Below are positions 45,811 through 54,066 of a stretch of 64,000 nucleotides of DNA, piece after piece (position 1 is the first letter of the stretch; every line of letters starts with the position of its first letter). The notes under the pieces were generated by a model. The model ran no database searches. It saw only the letters and a program-made list of their open reading frames with translations, and was not told where the DNA came from. A program made the position numbers and the translations under genes. This DNA is from Mucisphaera sp965279675 (GTDB lineage Bacteria; Planctomycetota; Phycisphaerae; Phycisphaerales; Phycisphaeraceae): assembly GCF_965279675.1 (NCBI RefSeq), contig NZ_CBDIIJ010000002.1, positions 1,860,001 through 1,924,000 on the forward strand, read 5' to 3'.

Positions 45811-47103
45811 ATGTTGCGCAACGGTCAGATCTTGCAAGGGGCGGCTCTCGGGCTGCTGGCGATTGGCTGGGTGATGGTTCACTCGGCGGGGGTGTCGCTG
45901 CATGGCTCGGGTGCTGATGCGGGAGTAGGTTGGATGTCGAGTCGGCATACGCTTTATGCGTTGCTGGCGGCGTTGACGCTTTTTGCGGCGTCGCGGATCG
46001 ATGTTCGGGCGTTGTACCGACATCATTCCTGGCGGAACCCGCTTTTCTGGGTGGTGATCGCTTCGCTGGTGATGGTTCTGCTGACGATGGTTCCGGGTCT
46101 GGGGGTGCGGGTGAACGGGGCGACGCGGTGGTTGCGGCTGGGGACGGAGTCGGTGGGGGTCCAGTTTCAGCCGAGCGAATTGGTGAAGTGGTCGCTGGTG
46201 GGGGCGTTGGCGTGGTGGGGTGCGCGGCGGGCGTCGGTGCTGCCGAGCCTGACGCAGGGCTTATTGCCGCCTCTGGTGCTGGTGGGTTTGTGCTGTGGGT
46301 TGATTGCGTTGCAGGATCTGGGGTCGGCGGCGCTGATCGGGGCGGTGGCGTTGGGGGTGCTGCTGGCGGCAGGGGCCCGGGTGTGGCATGTGGGGGTGTT
46401 CTGTGGGATGGGTGTGGCGGCGGTGGCGACGTTGGCGGTGGTGACGCCTTATCGTTTTCGTCGGTTGACGGCGTTTATGGATCCGTGGGCGGACTCGGCG
46501 GGGGCGGGGTATCACCCGATCGAGTCGATGACGGCGTTTGCACACGGCGGGCCGTGGGGGATGGGTCTGGGGAACTCGGTGCGGAAGTACTACCTGCCTG
46601 AGGACACGACGGATTTTCTGTTTCCGATTCTGACCGAGGAGTTGGGGCTTTTTGGGGCGGCGGCGGTGGTGGTCTTGCTGCTGGTGGTGCTGTGGGCGGG
46701 CTGGTCGATTCTGCGGTCGTCGACGGATTTGTTTGCACGGCTGTTTGCGTTGGGGGTGCTGCTGACCTTTGGGATGCAGGCGCTGATGAACCTGGCGGTG
46801 GTGACGAGCCTGATGCCGACGAAGGGGATTGCGCTCCCGCTTTTGAGTGCCGGGGGTACGGGTTGGGTGATGACGGCGTTCGCGTTGGGGTTGGTGGCGG
46901 GGTTGGATCGGCAGACGGCGGTGGTGGCGGCAGAGGTGCGGGAAGATTGGGCAGACGCTGAGTGTGAGATCGAGGCTGAGAAGACCACGGCGAGGCGTTT
47001 GCCGATGCGGGTTCGTCGGACGGCGCGGGATCGGGCGGTGATCGGTGGGTTGATCGGGTCGGTGATTGCGGCGCGGGTGGATGCGGGCGAGGCGCGGGGT
47101 TGA
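45811..47103 (+). CDS. ftsW: SEDS-family peptidoglycan polymerase FtsW
   Basis: A 430-residue membrane glycosyltransferase that polymerises lipid II during division or elongation. About nine to ten membrane segments are seen; SEDS motifs are GATRWLRLG, FQPSELVKWSLVGALAWW, ALQDLGSAALIG, and LPLLSAGGTGWV near the C-terminus, with a large cytoplasmic tail (AEVREDWADAECEIE). The neighbour murG supports FtsW rather than RodA. The stop overlaps the murG start (TTGA). Other dcw genes (ftsZ, murC-F) are not in this window, so this is a split cluster. No clear ribosome site precedes ATG 45811. Confidence 0.93.
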   Translation: MLRNGQILQGAALGLLAIGWVMVHSAGVSLHGSGADAGVGWMSSRHTLYALLAALTLFAASRIDVRALYRHHSWRNPLFWVVIASLVMVLLTMVPGLGVRVNGATRWLRLGTESVGVQFQPSELVKWSLVGALAWWGARRASVLPSLTQGLLPPLVLVGLCCGLIALQDLGSAALIGAVALGVLLAAGARVWHVGVFCGMGVAAVATLAVVTPYRFRRLTAFMDPWADSAGAGYHPIESMTAFAHGGPWGMGLGNSVRKYYLPEDTTDFLFPILTEELGLFGAAAVVVLLLVVLWAGWSILRSSTDLFARLFALGVLLTFGMQALMNLAVVTSLMPTKGIALPLLSAGGTGWVMTAFALGLVAGLDRQTAVVAAEVREDWADAECEIEAEKTTARRLPMRVRRTARDRAVIGGLIGSVIAARVDAGEARG

Positions 47104-48224
47104 GCGGGCCGGTGATGCTGGCTGGTGGGGGGACGGGTGGACATATTTATCCGAATGCGGCGATCGCGGAGCGGCTGATTGAACGGGCTCAGGGGCAGCG
47201 GGTGGCTTTTGTGGTCAGTGATCGAGCGGTGGATGCGCGGGTGCGTGAGAGTCTGTCGGTGGGAGGGGCGGATTGGGTGGTATCGGCGGCGCGGCCTTTG
47301 GGGCGGTCGGTGCGTGGGGTGCTGGGTTTCGGGATCGGATGGCGGCGGGCGGTGAAGGCGGCGCGGGCTCGGTATCAGCGGGAGCGGCCTTTGGCGGTGG
47401 TGGCGACGGGTGGGTTTGTGAGCGGGCCGGAGATCGAGGCGGCGAGGGGATTGGGGATTCCGACGGCGTTGGTGAGTCTGGATGCGACGCCTGGCCGGGC
47501 GATTCGGCGGTTGGCCCCGCGGGTGGATCGGGTGTTCTCGGCGTATGCGACCCTTGAGTTGCCGATGGCGGAGGTGATCGGGTTTCCGCTTCGGCGTGAG
47601 GTGATGGTGGACGTCGGCGTCGCGGAGGCGCGGGAGCGGCTGGGGCTGGATCCTGAGCGGCCGGTGTTGCTGGTGACGGCAGGGTCGCAGGGGGCGACGA
47701 CGGTGAATCTCGGGATGGCGCGGGCGCTGGATGAGACGGGGCTGGGTGGGGTTCTGAGCGAAGGGGGGTGGCAGGTGCTGCATCTGACGGGCGAGAAGGA
47801 TGTGGCTGAGGTCTCGCGCGCGTACGTGAGGGCGGGGGTACCGGCACTGATCAGCAAGTACAAGGACGAGATGGGGCTAGTTTGGCGGGCGGCGGAGCTG
47901 GCGGTGGCGCGGCCGGGTGCGAGTTCGGTGGCGGAGGCCTGGGCGAACGGGGTGCCAACGGTGTTTCTGCCTTATCCGTTTCATCGGGACGAGCATCAGC
48001 GGCTCAACGCGGAGCCGATGGTCGCGGCGGGTGGGGCGGTGTTGCTGAGGGATCTGGTCAGACCTGAGGCAAATGCAAAGCCTTTGAAGCAAGCGGTTTG
48101 TGATCTTGTTCGTGATGTGGAGCGGTTGGGTGTGATGCGGGAGCGTTTGATGGCTTCGGGTGCTTCAGATGGGGCTGCGGTGGTGGCGCGGTGGGTGCTG
48201 GAGCGAGCGGGGCGGGGCGGCTGA
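47100..48224 (+). CDS. murG: UDP-N-acetylglucosamine-N-acetylmuramyl-pentapeptide transferase (lipid II synthase)
   Basis: Adds GlcNAc to lipid I on the inner face of the membrane, making lipid II. The N-terminal MLAGGGTGGHIYPNAAIAERL contains the conserved GGTGGHxxP loop; TGGFVSGPEIEAARGLGIP and the C-terminal GASSVAEAWANGVPTVFLPYPFHRDEHQ match the donor-binding domain. Length is 374. The start is TTG at 47100, overlapping the ftsW stop; ATG at 47115 is an alternative. Its position after ftsW, with the polyprenyl synthase and dxs beyond, means the substrate, the transferase and the polymerase are encoded together with enzymes of the lipid carrier. Confidence 0.94.
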   Translation: MSGPVMLAGGGTGGHIYPNAAIAERLIERAQGQRVAFVVSDRAVDARVRESLSVGGADWVVSAARPLGRSVRGVLGFGIGWRRAVKAARARYQRERPLAVVATGGFVSGPEIEAARGLGIPTALVSLDATPGRAIRRLAPRVDRVFSAYATLELPMAEVIGFPLRREVMVDVGVAEARERLGLDPERPVLLVTAGSQGATTVNLGMARALDETGLGGVLSEGGWQVLHLTGEKDVAEVSRAYVRAGVPALISKYKDEMGLVWRAAELAVARPGASSVAEAWANGVPTVFLPYPFHRDEHQRLNAEPMVAAGGAVLLRDLVRPEANAKPLKQAVCDLVRDVERLGVMRERLMASGASDGAAVVARWVLERAGRGG

Positions 48225-48282
48225 CTCCGGGAAAACCTATACTCGCGTCCGATATAGGGGTTTGTTCTGACGGGAGTTTTTG

Positions 48283-49182
48283 ATGGTTGAATCCCAGGCA
48301 GCGGTGTCGTTTGACCTCGACGCCATGATGGCACCGACGGCTCAGGTCGAGAGCTTCATGGCGGATTTTCTGGCGAATCGGCCTTTCCCGGCGAATCTTC
48401 GGGACGCGGTGGGTTATGCGCTGCTGGGTGGTGGCAAGCGGCTGCGGCCGTTGCTGGTGCTTCGGTGCTGCGAGGCGATTGGCGGGAAGGTGGATCGGGC
48501 GTTGCCAGCGGCGGCGGCGATCGAGATGGTGCATGCCTTTTCGCTGGTGCACGACGATCTGCCGGCGATGGATGATGACGATCTGCGGCGGGGCAAGCCG
48601 ACCCTTCACAAGCACACGTCGGAGGCGATGGCGATTCTGGCGGGGGATGCGCTTTTGGCGTTGGCGTTTGAGCTGCTGGCCTGTCGGATTTCGGATGCCT
48701 CGATTCTGGCTTCGATCGTACGGGAGTTGGCGATTGCCTCGAACAACATGGTGGCGGGTCAGGTGTATGACACGCTGCCTGCGTTCGATGAGGAGGTGAG
48801 TGACCGGGAGAAGCTGGAGATCATCCACGAGCACAAGACCGGGGCTTTGCTGCGGTCGGCGTGTCGGATGGGGGCGATTTCGGGGGGGGCGGATGCGGCT
48901 CAGCTGGATGCGTTGTCGCGTTACGCGGATCGGGTGGGGCTGATGTTCCAGGTGGTGGATGATCTGCTGGACGCGACAGCGAGCACGGAGCAGCTGGGTA
49001 AGGCGTCGGGCAAGGATCAAGAGGCTGGCAAGCTGACGTATCCGGGGGTTTTGGGTATCGAGGCGAGCCGGCAGGAGGTAGAGCGTTTGCGTGGGGAGGC
49101 GATGGCTGCGTTGGAAGGATTTGGGGATCGGGCGAACCCGCTGCGTGAATTGTGCGAATACATGGCGGTGCGCACGAGCTAA
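48283..49182 (+). CDS. ispA: farnesyl/geranylgeranyl diphosphate synthase (polyprenyl synthetase family)
   Basis: A short-chain trans-prenyltransferase of 299 residues. The first Asp-rich motif is HDDLPAMDDDDLRRGKPT with the GGGKRLRPLL site before it, the second is QVVDDLLDATASTEQLGK followed by GKDQEAGKLTYP. It supplies C15 or C20 prenyl diphosphates used to make undecaprenyl carriers and quinones. The residues before the first motif (FSLVH) suggest C15 or C20 products, but chain length is not decidable. ATG at 48283 has GGGAG with a 6-base spacer. It precedes dxs by 80 bases and follows murG by 58. The gene symbol is by family analogy. Confidence 0.9.
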   Translation: MVESQAAVSFDLDAMMAPTAQVESFMADFLANRPFPANLRDAVGYALLGGGKRLRPLLVLRCCEAIGGKVDRALPAAAAIEMVHAFSLVHDDLPAMDDDDLRRGKPTLHKHTSEAMAILAGDALLALAFELLACRISDASILASIVRELAIASNNMVAGQVYDTLPAFDEEVSDREKLEIIHEHKTGALLRSACRMGAISGGADAAQLDALSRYADRVGLMFQVVDDLLDATASTEQLGKASGKDQEAGKLTYPGVLGIEASRQEVERLRGEAMAALEGFGDRANPLRELCEYMAVRTS

Positions 49183-49262
49183 CCGATCATCTTTACGGAC
49201 TTTGCGTCTCTGCGGCGGTAGCATATGGCGTCGCGAAGCGTTGCATGGTTAAGGAATCTCAC

Positions 49263-51251
49263 TTGTCTGATCGCTCTACCAAGACCGATTTGTCTGCGGG
49301 CGTGCTCGCGAGTCTGAAGGGACCCGGAGAGCTTCGCTCGATGAGCCTGGAGGCTTTGGAGGGGCTGGCGGGTGAGATTCGGCAGGCGATCTGCGACCAG
49401 GTGTCGCAGACGGGCGGGCATCTGGCGCCGAATCTGGGCGTGGTGGAACTGACGCTGGCTCTGCATCGGGTGTTTGATTTCAGCCGGGACCGGTTGCTGT
49501 TTGATGTGGGGCATCAGTGTTATCCGCACAAGCTGCTGACGGGTCGGTACGAGGCGTTTTCGAGGCTGCGGACGCGGGCGGGCATGGCGGGCTTTCCGGA
49601 GCCGAGGGAGTCGGATTACGACCTGTTTTCCGTGGGTCATGCGGGTACGGCGATCTCGACGGCGGTCGGGATGGCGCGTGGTGATGACTTCAAGGCGGGT
49701 GGGGTGGGCAAGAGCGACCGGAAGGCGGTGGCACTGGTTGGGGATGCGTCGATTGTGAACGGGGTAGCGCTGGAAGGGCTGAACAACGCGGGGACGTTGA
49801 AGCGGCAGTTCCTGACGGTGCTGAATGACAACGGGATGTCGATCGCGAAACCGCAGGGGGCCATGGCGGGCTACTTCGATCGGATCCGGGTGTCGTCGAC
49901 GTATTCGGGGATCAAGCGGGCCGGGAAGAAGGTGCTGGACAAGCTGCCGGGCGGGTCGCTGGTGGAGGAGATCTACCATCGTGGCGGGGACATGCTGAAG
50001 GCGGCGATCGCGACGGATCACCTGTTTGAGCATTTTGGGCTGGTGTGCATCGGGCCGATTGACGGGCATGACCTGCCGGGTCTGATCGAGATGCTCGAAG
50101 AGGTCAAGGACATCCATCGTCCGGTGCTGCTGCATGTGAAGACGATTAAGGGCAAGGGGTTTGAGTTCTCGACGGGTGATCCGACGACGTTCCATTCGCC
50201 GAAGCCATTTGTGGTGAATGGTTGTCGTGCGGAGTTGAAGGGGTCGGGGCGTGGGTTCACCGCTGCGTTTGCGGACGCGATGATCGAGCGGATGGAAGCC
50301 GATCCGTCGATTGTCTCGGTGACAGCGGCGATGCCTGACGGGACCGGGCTGAGCAAGGTGATGCAGGCGTTTCCGGAGCGGACGCTGGATACCGGGATCT
50401 GTGAATCCCATGCGATGGACATGTGTGCGGGGATGGCGAAAGCCGGGATGCGGCCGTTTTTCGCGGTGTATTCGACGTTTGCGCAGCGGGCGCTCGATCA
50501 GGTGTTTCAGGAGGTGACCCTGCAGGGTCTGCCGGTGCGGATCTGTATGGACCGGGCCGGGTTTGTGGGTGGGGATGGGGCGGTGCACCACGGGTTTATG
50601 GATATCGCGATGTTCCGGGCGCTGCCTGGGCTGGTGCAGCTGGCGCCGATCGATGAGCCGACACTGAAAGCGGGGCTGGCGTTTATGAATCAGTATGACG
50701 CGGGGCCGTCGGCGACTCGGTATCCAAGGGATAACGTGGCGGAGCGGCCGGTGCAGGCGGAGCCGCCTGCGTTTGAGCTTGGCAAGGCAAATCTGATTCG
50801 TGCGAGCCGGGGTTCGAAGCCGGACGTGGCGTTGTTGGCTTACGGGGTGATGGCTTATTCGGCGCTTGAGGCCGCTGAGCGTTTGGATGCGGAGGGTATT
50901 GATGCGGCGGTGTATGACGGGCGTTTTGCGGCGCCGGTGGATGGCGACCTGATCGAATCACTGCTTGGCGCGGGTGTCCCGACGGTCACGATTGAGGATC
51001 ACTCGGTGGTCGGTGGGTTTGGTGATGCCGTGCTTTGTGAAGCGCATGAGCGGGGTTTGGCGACGGGGTTGCTGAAGCTTTGCGGGATGCCGAAGGGTTG
51101 GGTGTATCAGGATTCGCGGGTGAATCAGCTGGCGGAGGTGGGGTTGGATGTGGAGTCGTTGGTGAAGATGACGCGGGGACACTTTGAGAACTGTCTGCAG
51201 CGGTCGAGTGATACTGCGGAGCCTGTGGTTAGCCCGGTGGTTCGGGTTTGA
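49263..51251 (+). CDS. dxs: 1-deoxy-D-xylulose-5-phosphate synthase
   Basis: First enzyme of the MEP isoprenoid pathway: joins pyruvate and glyceraldehyde 3-phosphate using thiamine diphosphate. Visible: GGHLAPNLGVVELTLALH, DVGHQCYPHKLLTGR, HAGTAIST, a TPP-site GDASIVNGVALEGLNNAG with LNDNGMSI, and DRAGFVGGDGAVHHGFMD. The TPP motif reads GDA where most DXS enzymes have GDG. Length is about 660, normal. I prefer TTG at 49263, with AAGGA upstream; ATG at 49245 is an alternative. It follows the prenyl synthase, so both ends of the C5-to-carrier route are encoded here. The C-terminal transketolase domain (IDEPTLKAGLAF onward) is complete. Confidence 0.94.
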   Translation: MSDRSTKTDLSAGVLASLKGPGELRSMSLEALEGLAGEIRQAICDQVSQTGGHLAPNLGVVELTLALHRVFDFSRDRLLFDVGHQCYPHKLLTGRYEAFSRLRTRAGMAGFPEPRESDYDLFSVGHAGTAISTAVGMARGDDFKAGGVGKSDRKAVALVGDASIVNGVALEGLNNAGTLKRQFLTVLNDNGMSIAKPQGAMAGYFDRIRVSSTYSGIKRAGKKVLDKLPGGSLVEEIYHRGGDMLKAAIATDHLFEHFGLVCIGPIDGHDLPGLIEMLEEVKDIHRPVLLHVKTIKGKGFEFSTGDPTTFHSPKPFVVNGCRAELKGSGRGFTAAFADAMIERMEADPSIVSVTAAMPDGTGLSKVMQAFPERTLDTGICESHAMDMCAGMAKAGMRPFFAVYSTFAQRALDQVFQEVTLQGLPVRICMDRAGFVGGDGAVHHGFMDIAMFRALPGLVQLAPIDEPTLKAGLAFMNQYDAGPSATRYPRDNVAERPVQAEPPAFELGKANLIRASRGSKPDVALLAYGVMAYSALEAAERLDAEGIDAAVYDGRFAAPVDGDLIESLLGAGVPTVTIEDHSVVGGFGDAVLCEAHERGLATGLLKLCGMPKGWVYQDSRVNQLAEVGLDVESLVKMTRGHFENCLQRSSDTAEPVVSPVVRV

Positions 51252-51261
51252 TTTAAGGTGA

Positions 51262-51591
51262 TTATTTCACGCCGGAGGGGCCGCCGTCTTCGCGGAGGTA
51301 TTTTTTACGGACGGCTTCGGAGAGGTCGACGTTGTTGATGTTGGCGAGGGTGCAGAGCCAGGCGAGGACGTCGGCGAATTCGCCTTCGAGTTCTTCGTGG
51401 GTGGACCCGCCTGAGGTTTGGCCGCCTTCGCCTCGGATTTTCTGCAGGTTGGTGGCGAGTTCCCCGATTTCCTCGATGAGCCACATGAAGGTGCCGGGGG
51501 TTCCGCGGGCGGCGTCCTGCTCGTAGTACTTGTCGCGGATGTAGGCCTGGAAGCCGGCGAGGGTGAGGTCGTGCTCGGTCGGCTCAGGCAT
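51262..51591 (-). CDS. MazG-like nucleotide pyrophosphohydrolase
   Basis: A 109-residue all-alpha NTP pyrophosphohydrolase-like protein. The metal-binding signature EEIGELATNL, then EELEGEFADVLAWL (ExxD), matches the MazG/dUTPase-like all-alpha superfamily. It probably hydrolyses non-canonical or excess nucleotides. The start ATG 51591 is chosen because family similarity begins there; the open frame to 51762 is unsupported. It overlaps the small membrane-protein gene upstream by 8 bases and is convergent with dxs. Confidence 0.85.
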   Translation of the reverse strand: MPEPTEHDLTLAGFQAYIRDKYYEQDAARGTPGTFMWLIEEIGELATNLQKIRGEGGQTSGGSTHEELEGEFADVLAWLCTLANINNVDLSEAVRKKYLREDGGPSGVK

Positions 51592-51787
51592 CGCGGCGGC
51601 GCCGTTTGTAGAGGTAGACGCCCAGGGCGACGGCGAGGCCAGTGCTGACAGCGCCGAGGATGAGGTGATCGGGCTGGGTGAGCCAGTGCCAGCCGATTTC
51701 GGTGGGGGTGCCGGTGTGGTTGCCGGGGTGGGCGAGGAGGCTGGCGGGTGAGAGTGCGACAACCAGGAGAGGAGTGATCTTCTTCAT
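51584..51787 (-). CDS. small membrane protein with His-containing periplasmic segment
   Basis: A 67-residue protein. MKKITPLLVVALSPASLLA looks like a signal peptide, followed by a short His/Thr-rich stretch (HPGNHTGTPTEIGWHWLTQPDH), a membrane helix (LILGAVSTGLAVALGVYLY) and a basic tail. The His cluster could bind a metal. It overlaps the MazG-like gene by 8 bases and follows the ABC ATPase gene by 15, so all three may be one transcript. I do not recognise the family. The His-rich loop next to an ABC ATPase could hint at metal handling, but this is weak. Confidence 0.7.
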   Translation of the reverse strand: MKKITPLLVVALSPASLLAHPGNHTGTPTEIGWHWLTQPDHLILGAVSTGLAVALGVYLYKRRRRDA

Positions 51788-51802
51788 AGATCAGATCATA
51801 GC

Positions 51803-52663
51803 CTAGAAGCGTGAGCGTTCGTGGTCGGGGAGGAGATCGAGCCAGGCTTCGGGGAGAACTTCGAGGAGGTAGCGGCCTGAGGCCTTGCGGACGAAGACGC
51901 GGCAGCCGAAGGTCTGGGTGAGGTATTCGGGGGTGATGACGTCGTCGGGTGGGCCTTCGGCGACCATGCGGGTCTCTCGCATCAGGAAGACTCTGTCGGT
52001 GTTGGGGGGCATTTCCTCGACGTGGTGGGTGATCATGAGGACAGCGGGTCGGGGTTGGGCCTGGGTGAGCATGCGGAGGGTGAGGAGCATCTGCTCCCGG
52101 CCGGCAACATCGAGGCCGGCGGCGGCCTCGTCGAGGATCAGGAGCTGTGGCGGGGTGATCATTGCGCGGGCAAGCAGGAGCCTGCGCTGTTCGCCGGTGG
52201 AGAGCGAGCCGATGGGTGTGTGTTCCCGGTGGCTGAGGCCGACGACGCGGAGGAGCTGGGCGGCGCGGTGCTGATCCTCCCGATCCGGCTGGCCGTGGAG
52301 CATCAGTGTGCCGTCGATGCCGGTGAGGATGGTGGGGATGGGGTGCATGCGGGGGTTGAGCCCGCTAAGGGAGCCGGTGGCACCTGAGAGGAGTCCGGTA
52401 GAGCTGACGATGCGCACGCGTTGGCGTAGCTCGTGGACATCGGTGGCTCCGATGGGCTGGCCGAGGACGTGGAGTTGGCCGGAGCGTGGCGGGAGAAAGC
52501 CCATCAGTGTTCGGGCGAGGGTGGTTTTGCCGCAGCCGTTGGGGCCGAGGAGGATGGCGGTCTGTCCCTGTTCGAGGCGCATCGAGACGCGATCGAGGAG
52601 CGTGTGGCCCTCGATCTGGATAGTCAGGTTGTGGGCTTCGATGGCCGGAGCGGAAGGGGGCAT
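51803..52663 (-). CDS. ABC transporter ATP-binding protein (orphan, ModF/YlmA-like)
   Basis: A 286-residue cytosolic ATPase with Walker A LGPNGCGKTTLARTL, signature LSTGEQRRLLLARAM (unusual LSTGE), Walker B LLILDEAAAGLDV and switch His in MITHHVEEM. No permease is adjacent, so it may serve a remote transporter or act as a soluble ATPase, as ModF-like or YlmA-like proteins do. The body of the C-terminal region (residues about 235-286) is family-specific and contains FVRKASGRYLLEVLP. It heads a short leftward run with the small membrane protein and the MazG-like gene, beginning about 350 bases from the flagellar operon. Confidence 0.88.
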   Translation of the reverse strand: MPPSAPAIEAHNLTIQIEGHTLLDRVSMRLEQGQTAILLGPNGCGKTTLARTLMGFLPPRSGQLHVLGQPIGATDVHELRQRVRIVSSTGLLSGATGSLSGLNPRMHPIPTILTGIDGTLMLHGQPDREDQHRAAQLLRVVGLSHREHTPIGSLSTGEQRRLLLARAMITPPQLLILDEAAAGLDVAGREQMLLTLRMLTQAQPRPAVLMITHHVEEMPPNTDRVFLMRETRMVAEGPPDDVITPEYLTQTFGCRVFVRKASGRYLLEVLPEAWLDLLPDHERSRF

Positions 52664-53017
52664 GTGTGGGTTGTATCAGGCTGGTTCGGGGTGTGTTTGC
52701 AGCAGTCTTTGCGCTGCGAGGTTGCGCTGCGGCGCAAGGGTTGCCGAGGTTGGCGGACGCGCAGGGCTTGCGCCCGGGGTGCACTGGCTGCGCTTCGGGC
52801 TGAATCCGGGTTTGGCACGGGTTGGCTAGCTCGGGTGACGACGGGTTGATCCGGCCGATCGCGAGGTGCTGTGATTTGTTGGTTTTTTGGCTGTTTTTGG
52901 GGTGTGAGGGGCGTCGTGGTTTGTTGGTACGGGTGACTGGCACGGCGGTTGCCTTGGGAACGGTGTCGGCAGGAACCGCCGAACAGACCGTATTGACGAG
53001 ATCCCGAGGCTTGAACC
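52664..53017 (+). other. intergenic region upstream of the flagellar run
   Basis: A 354-base gap with no gene I can support. It holds repeated GCGCTGCG units and a 6-bp hairpin (TTGCGC/GCGCAA) near 52722-52737, a T-rich tract at about 52878-52905, and the sigma-54 promoter listed separately. Confidence 0.6.
52937..52953 (+). promoter_or_regulatory. sigma-54 (-24/-12) promoter of the flagellar operon
   Basis: CTGGCACGGCGGTTGCC matches the RpoN consensus YTGGCACGRNNNTTGCW at every position except the last, including the essential GG at -24 and GC at -12 with correct spacing. Transcription should start near 52964, about 54 bases before the small ORF at 53018. The T-rich tract upstream (52878-52905) could help bending. 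An enhancer-binding activator would be required; its gene is not in this window. Confidence 0.75.
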
Positions 53018-53269
53018 ATGTTTGGAACTGATCCGCGACATCCCGAGACCGACGCAGGCGTGAGTGTGCTGGATCTCGCGCTTCGGCTGGGCTCTGGTGA
53101 TCTGGCGGGCGGGATGCGTCGGTTGTCCGTGATGCTTGCGGCGGCGGATTGCGGGAAGTCGGAGCCGCGTGCTGAGTTGAATCCACCCATCCAGGCCCAT
53201 GGAGGGGCCGTCAGGCTCGTAGACCGTTCCATCGGGAGCGGGTCGGTTCGCACGGAGGTGAACCGATGA
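53018..53269 (+). CDS. small protein at the head of the flagellar operon
   Basis: An 83-residue protein starting MFGTDPRHPETDAGVSVLDLA, with an Ala/Leu-rich middle (LAGGMRRLSVMLAAADC) and no membrane segment. ATG at 53018 is preceded by GAGG with an 8-base spacer, and the stop overlaps the flgF start by 4 bases (ATGA), so it is very probably translated. I do not recognise it. It lies just after the sigma-54 promoter and is the first product of the flagellar transcript, which suggests an early flagellar role such as a regulator or chaperone; this is inference. Confidence 0.65.
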   Translation: MFGTDPRHPETDAGVSVLDLALRLGSGDLAGGMRRLSVMLAAADCGKSEPRAELNPPIQAHGGAVRLVDRSIGSGSVRTEVNR

Positions 53270-54045
53270 ACTACGGCCTGTATCTCTCGGCGTCGGGGAT
53301 GTTGACGAACATGTATCGGCTGGATGTGTTCTCCAACAACCTCGCGAACGCTCAGACGACGGGTTTCAAGGAGGTGATCCCGGAGATCATGCAGCGTGAT
53401 CCCGAGCGGATCGAGGATGGGTTGGGTCCGGATGTGGCGAATCATCTGCTGGAGAAGCTAGGCGGGGGTGTGCTTGCTGCGCCGCAGCGGATTGGCTTTG
53501 GTTCCGGTCAGCCGATCGAGACGGGGCGGTCGCTGGACGTGATGCTGACGCAGGAGGATGAGTTCTTCGTGGTGGAGAACATCGATGCGGAGACGGGTGA
53601 GGCGGGGTTTCTGCTGACGCGGGATGGCAACTTCACGATCAACAGCAGGGGTGAGCTGGTGAACTCGGCGGGGCGTCGGGTGTTGGATGCCAACGACCGG
53701 CCGATTTTTCTGACGGAGTCGCCGGACATTCAGATCACCGATTCTGGGCTGGTGATTCAGGATCAGGAGGAGATCGCGGACATTCAGGTGACGCGTGTGG
53801 AGGATCGTTCGGCGATCACGATGCATGGCGGGAACCTAATGCGTCTGTCGGACCCTGAGCTTCGGACGGGTGTGGCTGATCCGCTGATCAAGTCGGGTTA
53901 TCTGGAGTCGTCGGGCGTCAACATGTTCAAGGCGTTGATGAGCGTGACGCGTGCGACGGGATCGGCGAACAGCAACTCCCGGATGATTCGTTACCACGAC
54001 TTATTGATGGATCGCGCGGTGAATACGTTTGGGCGTATCGCCTGA
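53266..54045 (+). CDS. flgF: flagellar basal-body rod protein FlgF
   Basis: Distal rod component of the flagellum, exported by the type III apparatus. The N-terminus carries the rod/hook signature LYLSASGMLTNMYRLDVFSNNLANAQTTGFK, and the C-terminus SGVNMFKALMSVTRATGSANSNSRM with a helix ending DRAVNTFG. Length is 259, normal. The MNYGLYLSASGM start, with flgG directly after, identifies FlgF rather than FlgG. It overlaps the small ORF by 4 bases and precedes flgG by 21 bases. The central region (IGFGSGQPIETGRSLDVML) is typical. It belongs to the sigma-54-driven run. Confidence 0.92.
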   Translation: MNYGLYLSASGMLTNMYRLDVFSNNLANAQTTGFKEVIPEIMQRDPERIEDGLGPDVANHLLEKLGGGVLAAPQRIGFGSGQPIETGRSLDVMLTQEDEFFVVENIDAETGEAGFLLTRDGNFTINSRGELVNSAGRRVLDANDRPIFLTESPDIQITDSGLVIQDQEEIADIQVTRVEDRSAITMHGGNLMRLSDPELRTGVADPLIKSGYLESSGVNMFKALMSVTRATGSANSNSRMIRYHDLLMDRAVNTFGRIA

Positions 54046-54066
54046 GTTTTTAGAAAGGCCCGGATT

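Noticed and set aside
52813..52827. Second sigma-54-like site TGGCACGGGTTGGC
   Set aside because: The GG-to-GC spacing is one base short, which RpoN promoters do not tolerate well.
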